Source: Bdellovibrio bacteriovorus HD100
GTDB taxonomy: Bacteria; Bdellovibrionota; Bdellovibrionia; Bdellovibrionales; Bdellovibrionaceae
Direction: 5' to 3'
Assembly: GCF_000196175.1 (NCBI RefSeq)
Contig: NC_005363.1
Span: forward strand, 124,001-188,000
Length of the DNA: 64,000 nucleotides
The translations under genes were made by a program, and so were the position numbers. Positions 7,949 to 16,063 of the stretch are shown piece by piece. The notes beneath the pieces were generated by a model. The model saw only the letters and a program-made list of their open reading frames with translations. It was not told the origin of the DNA and made no database searches. How positions within the stretch are numbered: the stretch's first letter is position 1; every line of letters begins with the position of its first letter.

Positions 7949-10168
7949 ATGTTGAACTCACGAAGCACTTTTATTCAGAATCTTAACAACAAGCGGGGGC
8001 AAATCGCCCTGTTCGTGGCGTTGATCTTTCAGATTCTTTTCCTGTTCTTTGCGATGGTCATCAACGTCGGTCTTTTGGTTCACCATAAAATCAATCTGCA
8101 AAACTCCGTCGATCTGGCCGCCTATTACGGCGCGATGAAACAGGCCGAGGGCATGAACGTGATTGCGCACACGAACTATCAGATTCGTCAGAGCTGGAAA
8201 CTGCTTGCCTGGCGGTATCGCATGCTGGGGACTGCCGGGGATTTCGAGGAGCATCCCTTCGATAAGGTGGGTGGTGGACGTATTCGTACAACCGATGACG
8301 ACAGTATCAATCCTGGAGCACAGAATTTTTACGACTCCCCATCCTTCTGTATCACTTATATTCCATTTAAGCCGATGCCAGATGGAGAAAATACCTGCAA
8401 AGCTTTGTCTTCGCATACAGGAATTAATGTATTTAAAATTCCGCCTGTGTTGATCGATTTGCCGAGTGTTTCGGGAAGAACTCGAAGTCTTGCCTTGAAT
8501 CTTCGTGCTAGTTTGATTGAGCGTTGTAAAGATTTTGGATCTTTTAACTATCTCATGCTGGGTGGATTCGTTGTTGCCTTCAATATCGATCAAGGCAATC
8601 GGGCGCTTTTGATTTCCTATCTGTCCAAGGCTATGAGTCCTAGTTCCCCTGATGCGGATTTCTTTGATATTGACGGCAAGAGCGTCAAGTTGGGTATGGA
8701 AAATACCCTTAAAAACAATCTGACTGCTGCTAACAATACGTCCGATTTAAAAATGAGTATCTATAATTCATTGGGGCACTCGGCCTGCAATGGGTCTCAA
8801 GGTGCCAAGGGCGAGCCTGCTCGCTGGTTAAAGCAAATCAAGACTTATCCTGGATTCAGCTACATTGATACGATCTGTACTGAAACAAGTATTACACCTA
8901 AGCCGAAGATGCTTTCAAACGTTGAATCAGATCTTCCAAATGCGACAGTCGCAGATGGAAGATTCAGGACTGAAGTTGATGAACTGAAGAACTATATCGG
9001 CATCCGTGAGCCTATCAGCGATATCTATAACTACTCCATTGGGGTGGAAAAGAATCCGTGGTGTATGGCCTATGTAGGAGTTTCTGCATCGGCTCGCCCA
9101 AAGATTCCGTTTTCGCCCTTTGGTTCCTTGGAGATTAAAGCTCGAGCATTCTATAAGCCCTTCGGTGGTCGCATTGGTCCGTGGTATTACAACAAGTATC
9201 CGTCGGGCTCTGCTTCTTATAACGGATCACAAGGCAGTCCCAATGACAAAACGGATCCGAATCTGCCACCTCGTTTGATGGACCAAGCGCATGTTGGTGT
9301 GCCGGGGGATCCGACACGAATTGCAAATTACAGTCGTTATGTCGGCGATAAAGTCGGTTTGAAAAGTCGCCGGGTTCTTTATCATTATGGCAGAGCTATT
9401 TATAAGTTAGACCCTAACTGGGTAATTGGCTCGGACGGGAACGTTGAGCCGGGCAGTGCTCCGGTTAACTATGGAGATACGGCGCCTAACTTCGAGCATT
9501 GGAAGCACCTGCCATTTAATTTCTATCAACGTGGCGGGAATCAGGATTTGCTCGCTTGGGATCATGCTAATGATCAGCCATCGCGCATGCGTATGCTTGA
9601 GCTTTCGGCGATTCTTCCGGATCCATTCGATTTGACCTACTATTCAATTGAACCTGATTTCTATCACAACTATTACACACGCCTGCGTGATGGATTCCTG
9701 AAGACTATTGGTTCCGCTTACTATACCGAGAATAAAGAGTTCTTGGGTGATATTGGAACTCACAAAGGTTCCAATAAAGAGGGTATCAACTGGGATAAAT
9801 TCAGCGTCATCGATCAGTACAAAGCTGTTTCCGGAAATACATTTATGAAGACGTTCGTGGATATCGCAGGGAAACTGACTTATATCTCCACAAAATGGCA
9901 GGATGTTCTGACGTCCTGGGCGCCGGTGAGCCTTGTGGATTACAGTTTGGATCCAGCCAAGTTCGGCAAATGCACGATCACACCGAGAGGTGCTGATTCC
10001 GGTGAGCCTGAAGTGCCAAACCCAGGAAACTGCGTTTCGGGCGGAACAACGGGCTACTCTGTGAAGATGGTTTCGTCGGACTATCTTCGTCGTACTGATC
10101 TTGAGTTGGGCGGCACAGGGGTGCGTGGAGCACTGCTGAATCCTCCTCCTGAAGACAGCGAGTTCTAA
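7949..10168 (+). CDS. Tad-type (TadE/G-like) membrane-anchored surface protein
   Basis: 739 residues. The N terminus shows a Tad domain: RGQIALFVALIFQILFLFFA and its continuation form one long hydrophobic segment, and INLQNSVDLAAYYGA follows. This is the pattern of TadG and TadE-like pilus-assembly proteins. The remaining 680 or so residues are a large extracytoplasmic region rich in Tyr, Pro, Asn and Gly with scattered cysteines and no domain I recognise. No Tad ATPase, secretin or Flp prepilin gene lies nearby, so this may be a stand-alone surface protein. It heads a three-gene plus-strand cluster. The divergent promoter region carries two GAGACAA words 12 bases apart (7917-7923 and 7929-7935). 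Confidence 0.72.
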   Translation: MLNSRSTFIQNLNNKRGQIALFVALIFQILFLFFAMVINVGLLVHHKINLQNSVDLAAYYGAMKQAEGMNVIAHTNYQIRQSWKLLAWRYRMLGTAGDFEEHPFDKVGGGRIRTTDDDSINPGAQNFYDSPSFCITYIPFKPMPDGENTCKALSSHTGINVFKIPPVLIDLPSVSGRTRSLALNLRASLIERCKDFGSFNYLMLGGFVVAFNIDQGNRALLISYLSKAMSPSSPDADFFDIDGKSVKLGMENTLKNNLTAANNTSDLKMSIYNSLGHSACNGSQGAKGEPARWLKQIKTYPGFSYIDTICTETSITPKPKMLSNVESDLPNATVADGRFRTEVDELKNYIGIREPISDIYNYSIGVEKNPWCMAYVGVSASARPKIPFSPFGSLEIKARAFYKPFGGRIGPWYYNKYPSGSASYNGSQGSPNDKTDPNLPPRLMDQAHVGVPGDPTRIANYSRYVGDKVGLKSRRVLYHYGRAIYKLDPNWVIGSDGNVEPGSAPVNYGDTAPNFEHWKHLPFNFYQRGGNQDLLAWDHANDQPSRMRMLELSAILPDPFDLTYYSIEPDFYHNYYTRLRDGFLKTIGSAYYTENKEFLGDIGTHKGSNKEGINWDKFSVIDQYKAVSGNTFMKTFVDIAGKLTYISTKWQDVLTSWAPVSLVDYSLDPAKFGKCTITPRGADSGEPEVPNPGNCVSGGTTGYSVKMVSSDYLRRTDLELGGTGVRGALLNPPPEDSEF

Positions 10169-10262
10169 ACAGATTTCATCTGAGCGTCTCATTCTAATAC
10201 AAGACCTAAAAACTTAAGAAACTCTGACTTTTGTCCGAAAAGGATATGGTAGGGGAAATTTT

Positions 10263-11723
10263 ATGCGTAGTTTGAAGACAAGTCTTCTTTCAGGCCTAAT
10301 TGCATTGTCGTTCACTGCTTCGCTCGCTCATGCAGAAGGGGCTGGTGGGAGTACCACTCCCGCTGCCGCCTCTGGGGCGGCAAAAGATGCGCGTACCGAG
10401 GTATCCGATGAAGGTTATACTGAAAAGCCTGGTGAGTTTAAGGCCGAAATTACTAAGTTGGAAACGGCATTAAATGCCGCCGAATCATTGGGTGGTGCTC
10501 CCGGCGTAGCAGCTTTTAAGGATCTGAGCCAGGCTACGTCATTTTACTCTAATCTGCATGGGACCTGTGTAAAGACTCAATCTACAGCATCTTGGTTGTG
10601 TCGAGAAAAGACGAGTCCTGAGCTTCAAAAGACACTAAACAATATTAATACCGTAGCGAGTATGATTACCGGAGTTGCCGTGCAAGATGCTTGTAGCAAT
10701 CTCGCAAAGATCGCACGCCTAGCTCAAGGTGGTTTGACTGCATATACCGCAGCCTGTTCTTCTGCTCGTGCAGCTTGTGAGGCATCTTGTTCAACGGTTG
10801 CAACAAATCTTGAGCGAATTGTGAAGACAGATTTAAATGCCATTGCTTGTAAAACTAGAACCCTGGAAAATACGACTGCTTGTAATAGTCTGGATACTCA
10901 GTTGAATGCTGTTTCTGCGAAGATTAAGGATCTCGCGGCTACAGATAACTCAAAAGCAGATAATAAATCCATTGCGAAAAAGAATGTCGCTTGTACTTAT
11001 GAATACGCGAACATGATCGTATCTGCCGGTGCGGGTATTGCTTCCATGATTTCTTCCTTCAAACAAGGTCAGCAGTGTGACGAGGAGTCTAACGGTACTG
11101 GCACTGACACTACGACAACCGCTGCTGTTGACAAGTGTGCTGATGCGACTGTCGCGGCCAATGATCCAGAGTGTATCTGTAAAGCAAATCCAAGAACTCC
11201 GGGTTGCTCCAATTCCTATCAAAAAGCCAATGACGGGACGACGTCTCGCCTGGCTTCCCAAGGCGCAGAGCTAGGCACAGCAAATGGCAAAGGTGACGCA
11301 AGCACCCTTCCAGGCATTGAAAGTGATCCGTTTGCAGCTTTGCGTGACCTTGCCTCCACCAATGCGGGTGGCGGTGATTCCTCTGGTGCCGGTGCGCCTA
11401 TGGGCGGTGGCAGTGGCTTGAGTGGCTTTGGTGGTGGCAGCGGCGGTGGAGCCGGCGCCCAGGGCGAAGCTGCGAAAAAAGGTCTGAACACTGATATTCT
11501 CGGCGGCGCCGGTGGCGGCGGTGGTGGGGGTGGTTTCGGAGGCTTTAAAGGCTCTGACTCCAAACTGCGCCAGTACCTGCCAGGTGGAGCGAAAGATCCA
11601 TCTCAAGGATTGGCAGGTCAGCAGGCTTGGAAAAATGAAGTAACCGGCCAGGGTGGTAAATCCAACTGGGAAAAGATCAAAGAACGCTACCGCGACAACA
11701 AGAACACTCTTTTGAATAACTAG
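10263..11723 (+). CDS. Secreted Ala/Cys-rich protein with Gly-rich C-terminal region
   Basis: 486 residues. A signal peptide (MRSLKTSLLSGLIALSFTASLAHA) is followed by three regions. Residues 25-265 are an Ala-rich, probably helical segment with many Cys residues (for example SSARAACEASCSTVATN), suggesting disulfides. A Thr/Cys-rich linker follows. Residues 360-440 are strongly Gly-rich, with an uninterrupted run of nine Gly. The start follows an AGGGGAAATTTT ribosome-binding region. I recognise no family. It lies between the Tad-like gene and another secreted Gly-rich protein gene, only 8 bases before the latter, so the three probably act together at the cell surface. Confidence 0.72.
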   Translation: MRSLKTSLLSGLIALSFTASLAHAEGAGGSTTPAAASGAAKDARTEVSDEGYTEKPGEFKAEITKLETALNAAESLGGAPGVAAFKDLSQATSFYSNLHGTCVKTQSTASWLCREKTSPELQKTLNNINTVASMITGVAVQDACSNLAKIARLAQGGLTAYTAACSSARAACEASCSTVATNLERIVKTDLNAIACKTRTLENTTACNSLDTQLNAVSAKIKDLAATDNSKADNKSIAKKNVACTYEYANMIVSAGAGIASMISSFKQGQQCDEESNGTGTDTTTTAAVDKCADATVAANDPECICKANPRTPGCSNSYQKANDGTTSRLASQGAELGTANGKGDASTLPGIESDPFAALRDLASTNAGGGDSSGAGAPMGGGSGLSGFGGGSGGGAGAQGEAAKKGLNTDILGGAGGGGGGGGFGGFKGSDSKLRQYLPGGAKDPSQGLAGQQAWKNEVTGQGGKSNWEKIKERYRDNKNTLLNN

Positions 11724-11731
11724 GGGAAGCT

Positions 11732-12742
11732 ATGACAAATTTAACAATCAGGTTCGTTTGTATATTGTCGTTGATATGGTCTCCAGTTATGGCGGGCGCA
11801 GTCACTGTCAGTGGCGGCAGCACTTCCACAACGACACCTAAGACTACGCCTGACAAAGGGGTTGAGTCCACTCCGGGTAAAACCGCTCAGCCATCGGTGA
11901 AAGACTCTGCTGATAAGTCTGGAAGTTCAAATAAAGGCGCTCAGGCGACTCAGTTCCTTACTGGGGCATTGATGTTTACTATGGCGGCTGAAAAGTGGGG
12001 CGAATGCTCCAGTCAAAACTATGGCGCATGTGCGATGGCTGCGATCTTCACGGGATTTGGCGTTCTCTCCATGGCTCAGGGTAAGGAGCACGGAAAGGCA
12101 GCGGGATCTTCAGGACTAACATCCTTTCAATCAGACGGTTTGGGCAATGCATATGATTACGGGAATATCGATCTGACTGATCCAAATAATCCACTATCAA
12201 AAGATCCGAATGTGAAGGCTTTGGGAACGAATACCGGAAAGCTGACCACTGGCGGATTGCTTGATCCCAAAACAGGAATCATCAAAACTCCGGACGGCAA
12301 AACTTACAAGGCTTCTGACTTTTCATCGGCTGCTTCCATGGCTGCTGCTGGGATCCCTCAAGGTGCGATCCTGGCTGCACAAGATGCCTACGCTCAGGTT
12401 TCCAAAAAATCCGCAGATAAAGTTGAGAAGCTAAAACTGGGTTCCATGACAGCAACCAACGGCTTCAGTGAAGGCGGTGGCGGTGGTGGTGGTGGCTGGG
12501 GCCCGGCTTCTCCAACTGATGATGGTTCCGGCAGTGACTATGCTGGCACAGGCGGTTCTGGTTCCAGTGGCGTTAGCCTGGAGCGTGACCCTTCAAGTCT
12601 TGCAGGCATGCAAAAGAACTATAACGGTGAGCCGATCGGTGTTGCCGCTGACAGTATCTTCCTGATGATGACCCGCAGATACAAAGTCAAAGAAAGCCAA
12701 GAGTCTTTCTATACTGATGCTGAACTGGCTTTGCAGAAGTAA
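11732..12742 (+). CDS. Secreted protein with Gly-rich tract, unknown function
   Basis: 336 residues with an N-terminal signal sequence (ILSLIWSPVMAGA), then a Thr/Ser/Pro-rich stretch and a short hydrophobic region (ATQFLTGALMFTMAAEKW) near residue 75. The middle resembles a repeat-poor globular domain with DPKTGIIKTPDGKTYKASDF. A poly-Gly tract follows near residue 250, then Ser/Gly-rich sequence. A GGGGAAGC ribosome-binding site precedes the ATG. It has the same overall plan as the preceding gene product and ends just before a strong bidirectional terminator, closing the cluster. Function unknown. Confidence 0.7.
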   Translation: MTNLTIRFVCILSLIWSPVMAGAVTVSGGSTSTTTPKTTPDKGVESTPGKTAQPSVKDSADKSGSSNKGAQATQFLTGALMFTMAAEKWGECSSQNYGACAMAAIFTGFGVLSMAQGKEHGKAAGSSGLTSFQSDGLGNAYDYGNIDLTDPNNPLSKDPNVKALGTNTGKLTTGGLLDPKTGIIKTPDGKTYKASDFSSAASMAAAGIPQGAILAAQDAYAQVSKKSADKVEKLKLGSMTATNGFSEGGGGGGGGWGPASPTDDGSGSDYAGTGGSGSSGVSLERDPSSLAGMQKNYNGEPIGVAADSIFLMMTRRYKVKESQESFYTDAELALQK

Positions 12743-12761
12743 AAGCCAGATATCAGAATTA

Positions 12762-12790
12762 AAAAAGGGTGCTGTTGCCAGCACCCTTTT
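12762..12790. terminator. Bidirectional intrinsic terminator
   Basis: Poly-A, the stem GGGTGCTG, a short TTGC loop, CAGCACCC and then poly-T. It lies between the convergent Gly-rich protein gene and namZ, and has T-runs on both sides so it can serve both strands. Confidence 0.85.
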
Positions 12791-12795
12791 TGTTT

Positions 12796-13989
12796 TTAAT
12801 AAAGCAGGTATTTCTTTCTTTCCTTCACCCAGGGTTTTTCATCCTTGGCCAATGCCGCATCCAGATCTTTTGGAGTGGCCTTTGGATTTTCGATCCAGTT
12901 CTTCAGCGCTGGTCCGCCGTTAATCACATCAAATGCCAAGCGGTCCTTCACATACTCATAGGCAAAATCGCGATAAATCGGGTACTTCGGATGCATCTCG
13001 CGGATCACCTTCAGCATCAGCGCAGTCAAACGGAATGGTTTGAACTGATCGTGCTTGTAGCTGACACCGTCCGTGTGGAACTGGAAGCCATGGCAAAGCT
13101 TGCCCACATGCTTGTGGAAAGTTGGCTCAAAGAAGCATTCACGCAAGGTCACACCCTTAAACCACTGAGGTGCTTTCTTTTTCATGCGAACCAGAACTTC
13201 CGCATAATCAATATCCGAAGCGCCGATGATCTCAAGGGCGCGAGTGGTTCCGCGTGCTTCCGAAAGGGTGGTGCCTTCAATCAACACGGTTCCAGAATAA
13301 GCGCGCGCCATGTTCAAAGAGGCCGCGTTCGGCGACGGATTCACCCAAGGGCGTTTCAAGTCCCAGCCAAAGCCCGGCCCCTTGTCAGGATTGTAGCCTT
13401 TCATCTTCACGATTTGCAGATCCAGATCCATTTTGTAGTAGTCAGCAAAATACAAAGCCAGCTCACCCACGGTCAGACCGTGGCGCATAGGGATCGGGGC
13501 TGCACCCACAAAGGATTCCCAGCCTGGAAGCATCTTGAATCCTTCCACCGGTCGGCCCGCAGGGTTGGGACGATCCAAAACGATGACGGTCTTTCCAAGT
13601 TTTGCGGACTCTTCCATAATGTACAAAAGCGTGGTGATGAAGGTGTAAATGCGGCAGCCCAGATCCTGAAGATCAAACAACACCACATCGAAGTGGGACA
13701 TCATCTCTGCCGTTGGACGGCGAACTTCGCCATACAGACTGAACACCGGAATCTTGTGCACAGGATCCACAAAGTCCGGGCTTTCGATCATGTTGTCTTG
13801 TTTGTCGCCACGGACGCCGTGCTGGGGGCCGAACGCGCAAGAAAGTTTAATCTTTTTGGAAAGCAAATCCATGCTGTGCTGAAGATTTTCATCCACGCTG
13901 GCCGGGTGACAGACTAGGCCCACACGTTTGCCCTTAAGGCTTTTTAGCATCTTTGGATTTGCGAGAAGTACTTCCAGACCGAGTTTCAT
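12796..13989 (-). CDS. namZ: Exo-beta-N-acetylmuramidase NamZ-like (GH171, DUF1343)
   Basis: 397 residues of the DUF1343 family, now GH171, whose characterised member NamZ cleaves terminal MurNAc from MurNAc-GlcNAc. Visible family motifs are GLVCHPASVD near residue 25, FGPQHGVRGDKQDNM near residue 55, VPVFSLYGE-like PVFSLYGEVRRPT and FDLQDLGCRIYTFI near residue 105. Also present are VLDRPNPAGRPVEG and PMRHGLTVGELA. There is no signal peptide, so the enzyme is predicted cytoplasmic, unlike secreted NamZ. It is the last gene after amgK and murU, 12 bases below murU, and would release free MurNAc, the substrate of AmgK. Confidence 0.85.
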   Translation of the reverse strand: MKLGLEVLLANPKMLKSLKGKRVGLVCHPASVDENLQHSMDLLSKKIKLSCAFGPQHGVRGDKQDNMIESPDFVDPVHKIPVFSLYGEVRRPTAEMMSHFDVVLFDLQDLGCRIYTFITTLLYIMEESAKLGKTVIVLDRPNPAGRPVEGFKMLPGWESFVGAAPIPMRHGLTVGELALYFADYYKMDLDLQIVKMKGYNPDKGPGFGWDLKRPWVNPSPNAASLNMARAYSGTVLIEGTTLSEARGTTRALEIIGASDIDYAEVLVRMKKKAPQWFKGVTLRECFFEPTFHKHVGKLCHGFQFHTDGVSYKHDQFKPFRLTALMLKVIREMHPKYPIYRDFAYEYVKDRLAFDVINGGPALKNWIENPKATPKDLDAALAKDEKPWVKERKKYLLY

Positions 13990-14001
13990 AAATATCCTTA
14001 T

Positions 14002-14991
14002 TTACAGAAAGAGAGTGTCTTTGGCTTGAGTGCCAGCAGGGACCCGGGCATTTGTTCCGACGATGACATTGGTCAGTTCGCAGCCGTTTTCCACAATAGC
14101 TCCGGGGCCGGCGCAGAAAGTTCCGTGAATTCGGGAATGACCCAAAAACGCAGATTTTGAAATCAGGCTGTAGCCGCCATCTGTGGAGGCCAATACGGTT
14201 TCTTCTTTGGAGTATCTTTTTAAAGTGCCTTCCAGGATGGCCTTCTGATAAGTCGCCGGGCCCGCCAGATAGTGCAGGCATTTTTCAGAAGCCTCCAGAA
14301 AGTCCGTTGGATTTCCGGTTTCAAACCACGTGCACTCAAACGGATAGGCTTCGACAGAAAGACCTTTTTTGATCGCCGCAGTCAAAGCATCATAAAGAAT
14401 ATTCGATTCACCTTTGGCTGGGATGAAATCAAACACTTTGTCAGAAAGAATCTGCACGCCCACAAAGTGCCAGGCTTTCACGGCCCCGGCGATCGGGGTC
14501 TTGCCAAAGCCCAGCACGCGGTTGTGAGCATCTGTCCAGACACCGCCAAACTTGGTTCCCACATCCGGGTGATCCATCACCATCAAAGTGGCGACATTGC
14601 GCTGATGGCGGTGATGCAGGATCGCTTTTTTCATAACATCAGACTCTTTGGGAAGAATGATTTCATCGGCATTCATCATGACGAACGAATCATCGCCCAT
14701 AAAGTGATCGCGGGCTTTCCCCAGGCCGCCGCCGCTGCCAAGAATCTGTCCAACTTCATCAGAAAAATGCAAAGACTTCGCGTGATGGCGCAGGCTGTGG
14801 AAAAGGTGGTGGATTTCGCCAGGCAAGTGATAGGTGTTCACCACCAGCTTGTTGATGGCAAGATTTCCCAGAAAGCTCAGGGAGTGTCCGGCCAAAGGAA
14901 CCGTGACAAACGGAATGGCTGGCTTTGGAAGTGTCAGCGTGTAGGGGCGAAGTCTTGTGCCTTCACCCGCCGCCAGCAACATCACGTTCAT
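14002..14991 (-). CDS. murU: Nucleotidyltransferase, probable MurNAc-1-phosphate uridylyltransferase
   Basis: 329 residues. The N-terminal sugar-nucleotidyltransferase signature is MLLAAGEGTRLRPYTLTLPK (GxGxRxxPxT...PK), followed by the substrate-pocket stretches ILGSGGGLGKA and MMNADEI. A C-terminal region with LLISKSAFLGHS-like and AIVENGCELTNVIVG repeats looks like a left-handed beta-helix. Known MurU proteins are about 225 residues and lack this part, so this form is extended. Its start overlaps the amgK stop by four bases. MurU makes UDP-MurNAc from MurNAc-1-phosphate. The assignment rests on the amgK pairing; a GDP-mannose or dTDP-glucose pyrophosphorylase-like role is the alternative. 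Confidence 0.75.
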   Translation of the reverse strand: MNVMLLAAGEGTRLRPYTLTLPKPAIPFVTVPLAGHSLSFLGNLAINKLVVNTYHLPGEIHHLFHSLRHHAKSLHFSDEVGQILGSGGGLGKARDHFMGDDSFVMMNADEIILPKESDVMKKAILHHRHQRNVATLMVMDHPDVGTKFGGVWTDAHNRVLGFGKTPIAGAVKAWHFVGVQILSDKVFDFIPAKGESNILYDALTAAIKKGLSVEAYPFECTWFETGNPTDFLEASEKCLHYLAGPATYQKAILEGTLKRYSKEETVLASTDGGYSLISKSAFLGHSRIHGTFCAGPGAIVENGCELTNVIVGTNARVPAGTQAKDTLFL

Positions 14992-16007
14992 AAAGATTCG
15001 TACTTTCTTTCCAGAGCACCGGAATCAATCAGGACATCAGCAAAGACTTTGTATTCCGGGAACTCGTTGATGGCTTTCATCACACGACGAAGAGTTCCGG
15101 AAAGGTACTTCAGATAACGACGGTCTTGGCGCAGGTGATAGAAGCTGGCAAAGCTTCCACAGGCTTTAAAACAGCGCTGGATGGATTGCAGTTCATAGAT
15201 ACGGTCAAACTGCTCACGCGAGAAATCTTTTGGCAAATAGGCTTTGGATCTTTCCAGATAGTAGTCAATCAGTGTGCGTGCCATGGAATCATTCATGTCC
15301 ACGTATGAGTCCCGCATCAGGCTGACCAGGTCATACTGAATCGGACCCAGTCGGGCATCCTGGAAGTCAATCACGCTCATCTGATCCAGTTTGATCATCA
15401 GGTTGCGGGAATGATAATCACGGTGAGCGATGCGTTTTGGTTCCTTGTCCAGACGGCTGGAGATATCCACAAAGATATCCGTGATTTCTTTGTTTAAAGA
15501 TTCGCCGAAGGGGAATTTCAAAACACCGGAAAGCAGATTGTCCTTGCCGTAGTTCATCTCCCACAGGAATTTTTCGGTGTTGAATTCGATCTTGAAAGCG
15601 GTGCAGTCAGATTTGTCCAAAGTAGCCGGATGGTGGATCTTTACGATCTCGTCCACGGCCATCTGGTAGAACTCCAAAGAAGCTTCCTGGCTTTGGCTTT
15701 CCCAGAATTTTCTTTCCAGGGTCAGGTCACCCAGGTCTTCCAGCAGCATCAGTCCTTCTTGCGGGGACTGAGCCACGACTGTGGGTACATGCACACCATT
15801 TTTGGCAAAATGATTCAGCACGCTCAGGAAGGGGTAGTTGTTGGGATCATAGGGCTCCCAGCGCATCAGCACCCAGGACTGATTGTCCTGCACCACGCGA
15901 TAGTAACGGCGGTTGGAGGCGTCTCCGGCCAAGGAAAAGACCTTGTAGTTGTCGGAGCTCAAAGCTTTTGTCAAAAATGGAACTAGGAATTCATCGTGAG
16001 TGACCAT
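14988..16007 (-). CDS. amgK: Aminoglycoside-phosphotransferase family sugar kinase, probable AmgK
   Basis: About 339 residues of the APH-like kinase fold. Visible are the N-terminal FSLAGDASNRRYYRV (glycine-loop equivalent), the catalytic loop IAHRDYHSRNLM (HxDxxxxN type) and the metal-binding IDFQDARLGP. These features, together with a directly overlapping murU-type gene, are those of AmgK, the anomeric MurNAc/GlcNAc 1-kinase of the cell-wall recycling shortcut. I start at the ATG at 16007 (MVTHDEFL); a GTG at 16028 would add seven residues and has no ribosome-binding site. First gene of amgK-murU-namZ. Confidence 0.78.
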   Translation of the reverse strand: MVTHDEFLVPFLTKALSSDNYKVFSLAGDASNRRYYRVVQDNQSWVLMRWEPYDPNNYPFLSVLNHFAKNGVHVPTVVAQSPQEGLMLLEDLGDLTLERKFWESQSQEASLEFYQMAVDEIVKIHHPATLDKSDCTAFKIEFNTEKFLWEMNYGKDNLLSGVLKFPFGESLNKEITDIFVDISSRLDKEPKRIAHRDYHSRNLMIKLDQMSVIDFQDARLGPIQYDLVSLMRDSYVDMNDSMARTLIDYYLERSKAYLPKDFSREQFDRIYELQSIQRCFKACGSFASFYHLRQDRRYLKYLSGTLRRVMKAINEFPEYKVFADVLIDSGALERKYESL

Positions 16008-16063
16008 AAGAAAAATTCTCACAGACACTCACGGCATTATCAAGGATAAATCAGACGGGAAAA

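Noticed and set aside
11219-11606. Pro-rich minus-strand open frames opposite the Gly-rich tract
   Set aside because: Poly-Pro is the expected complement of poly-Gly codons; no start signal is visible.
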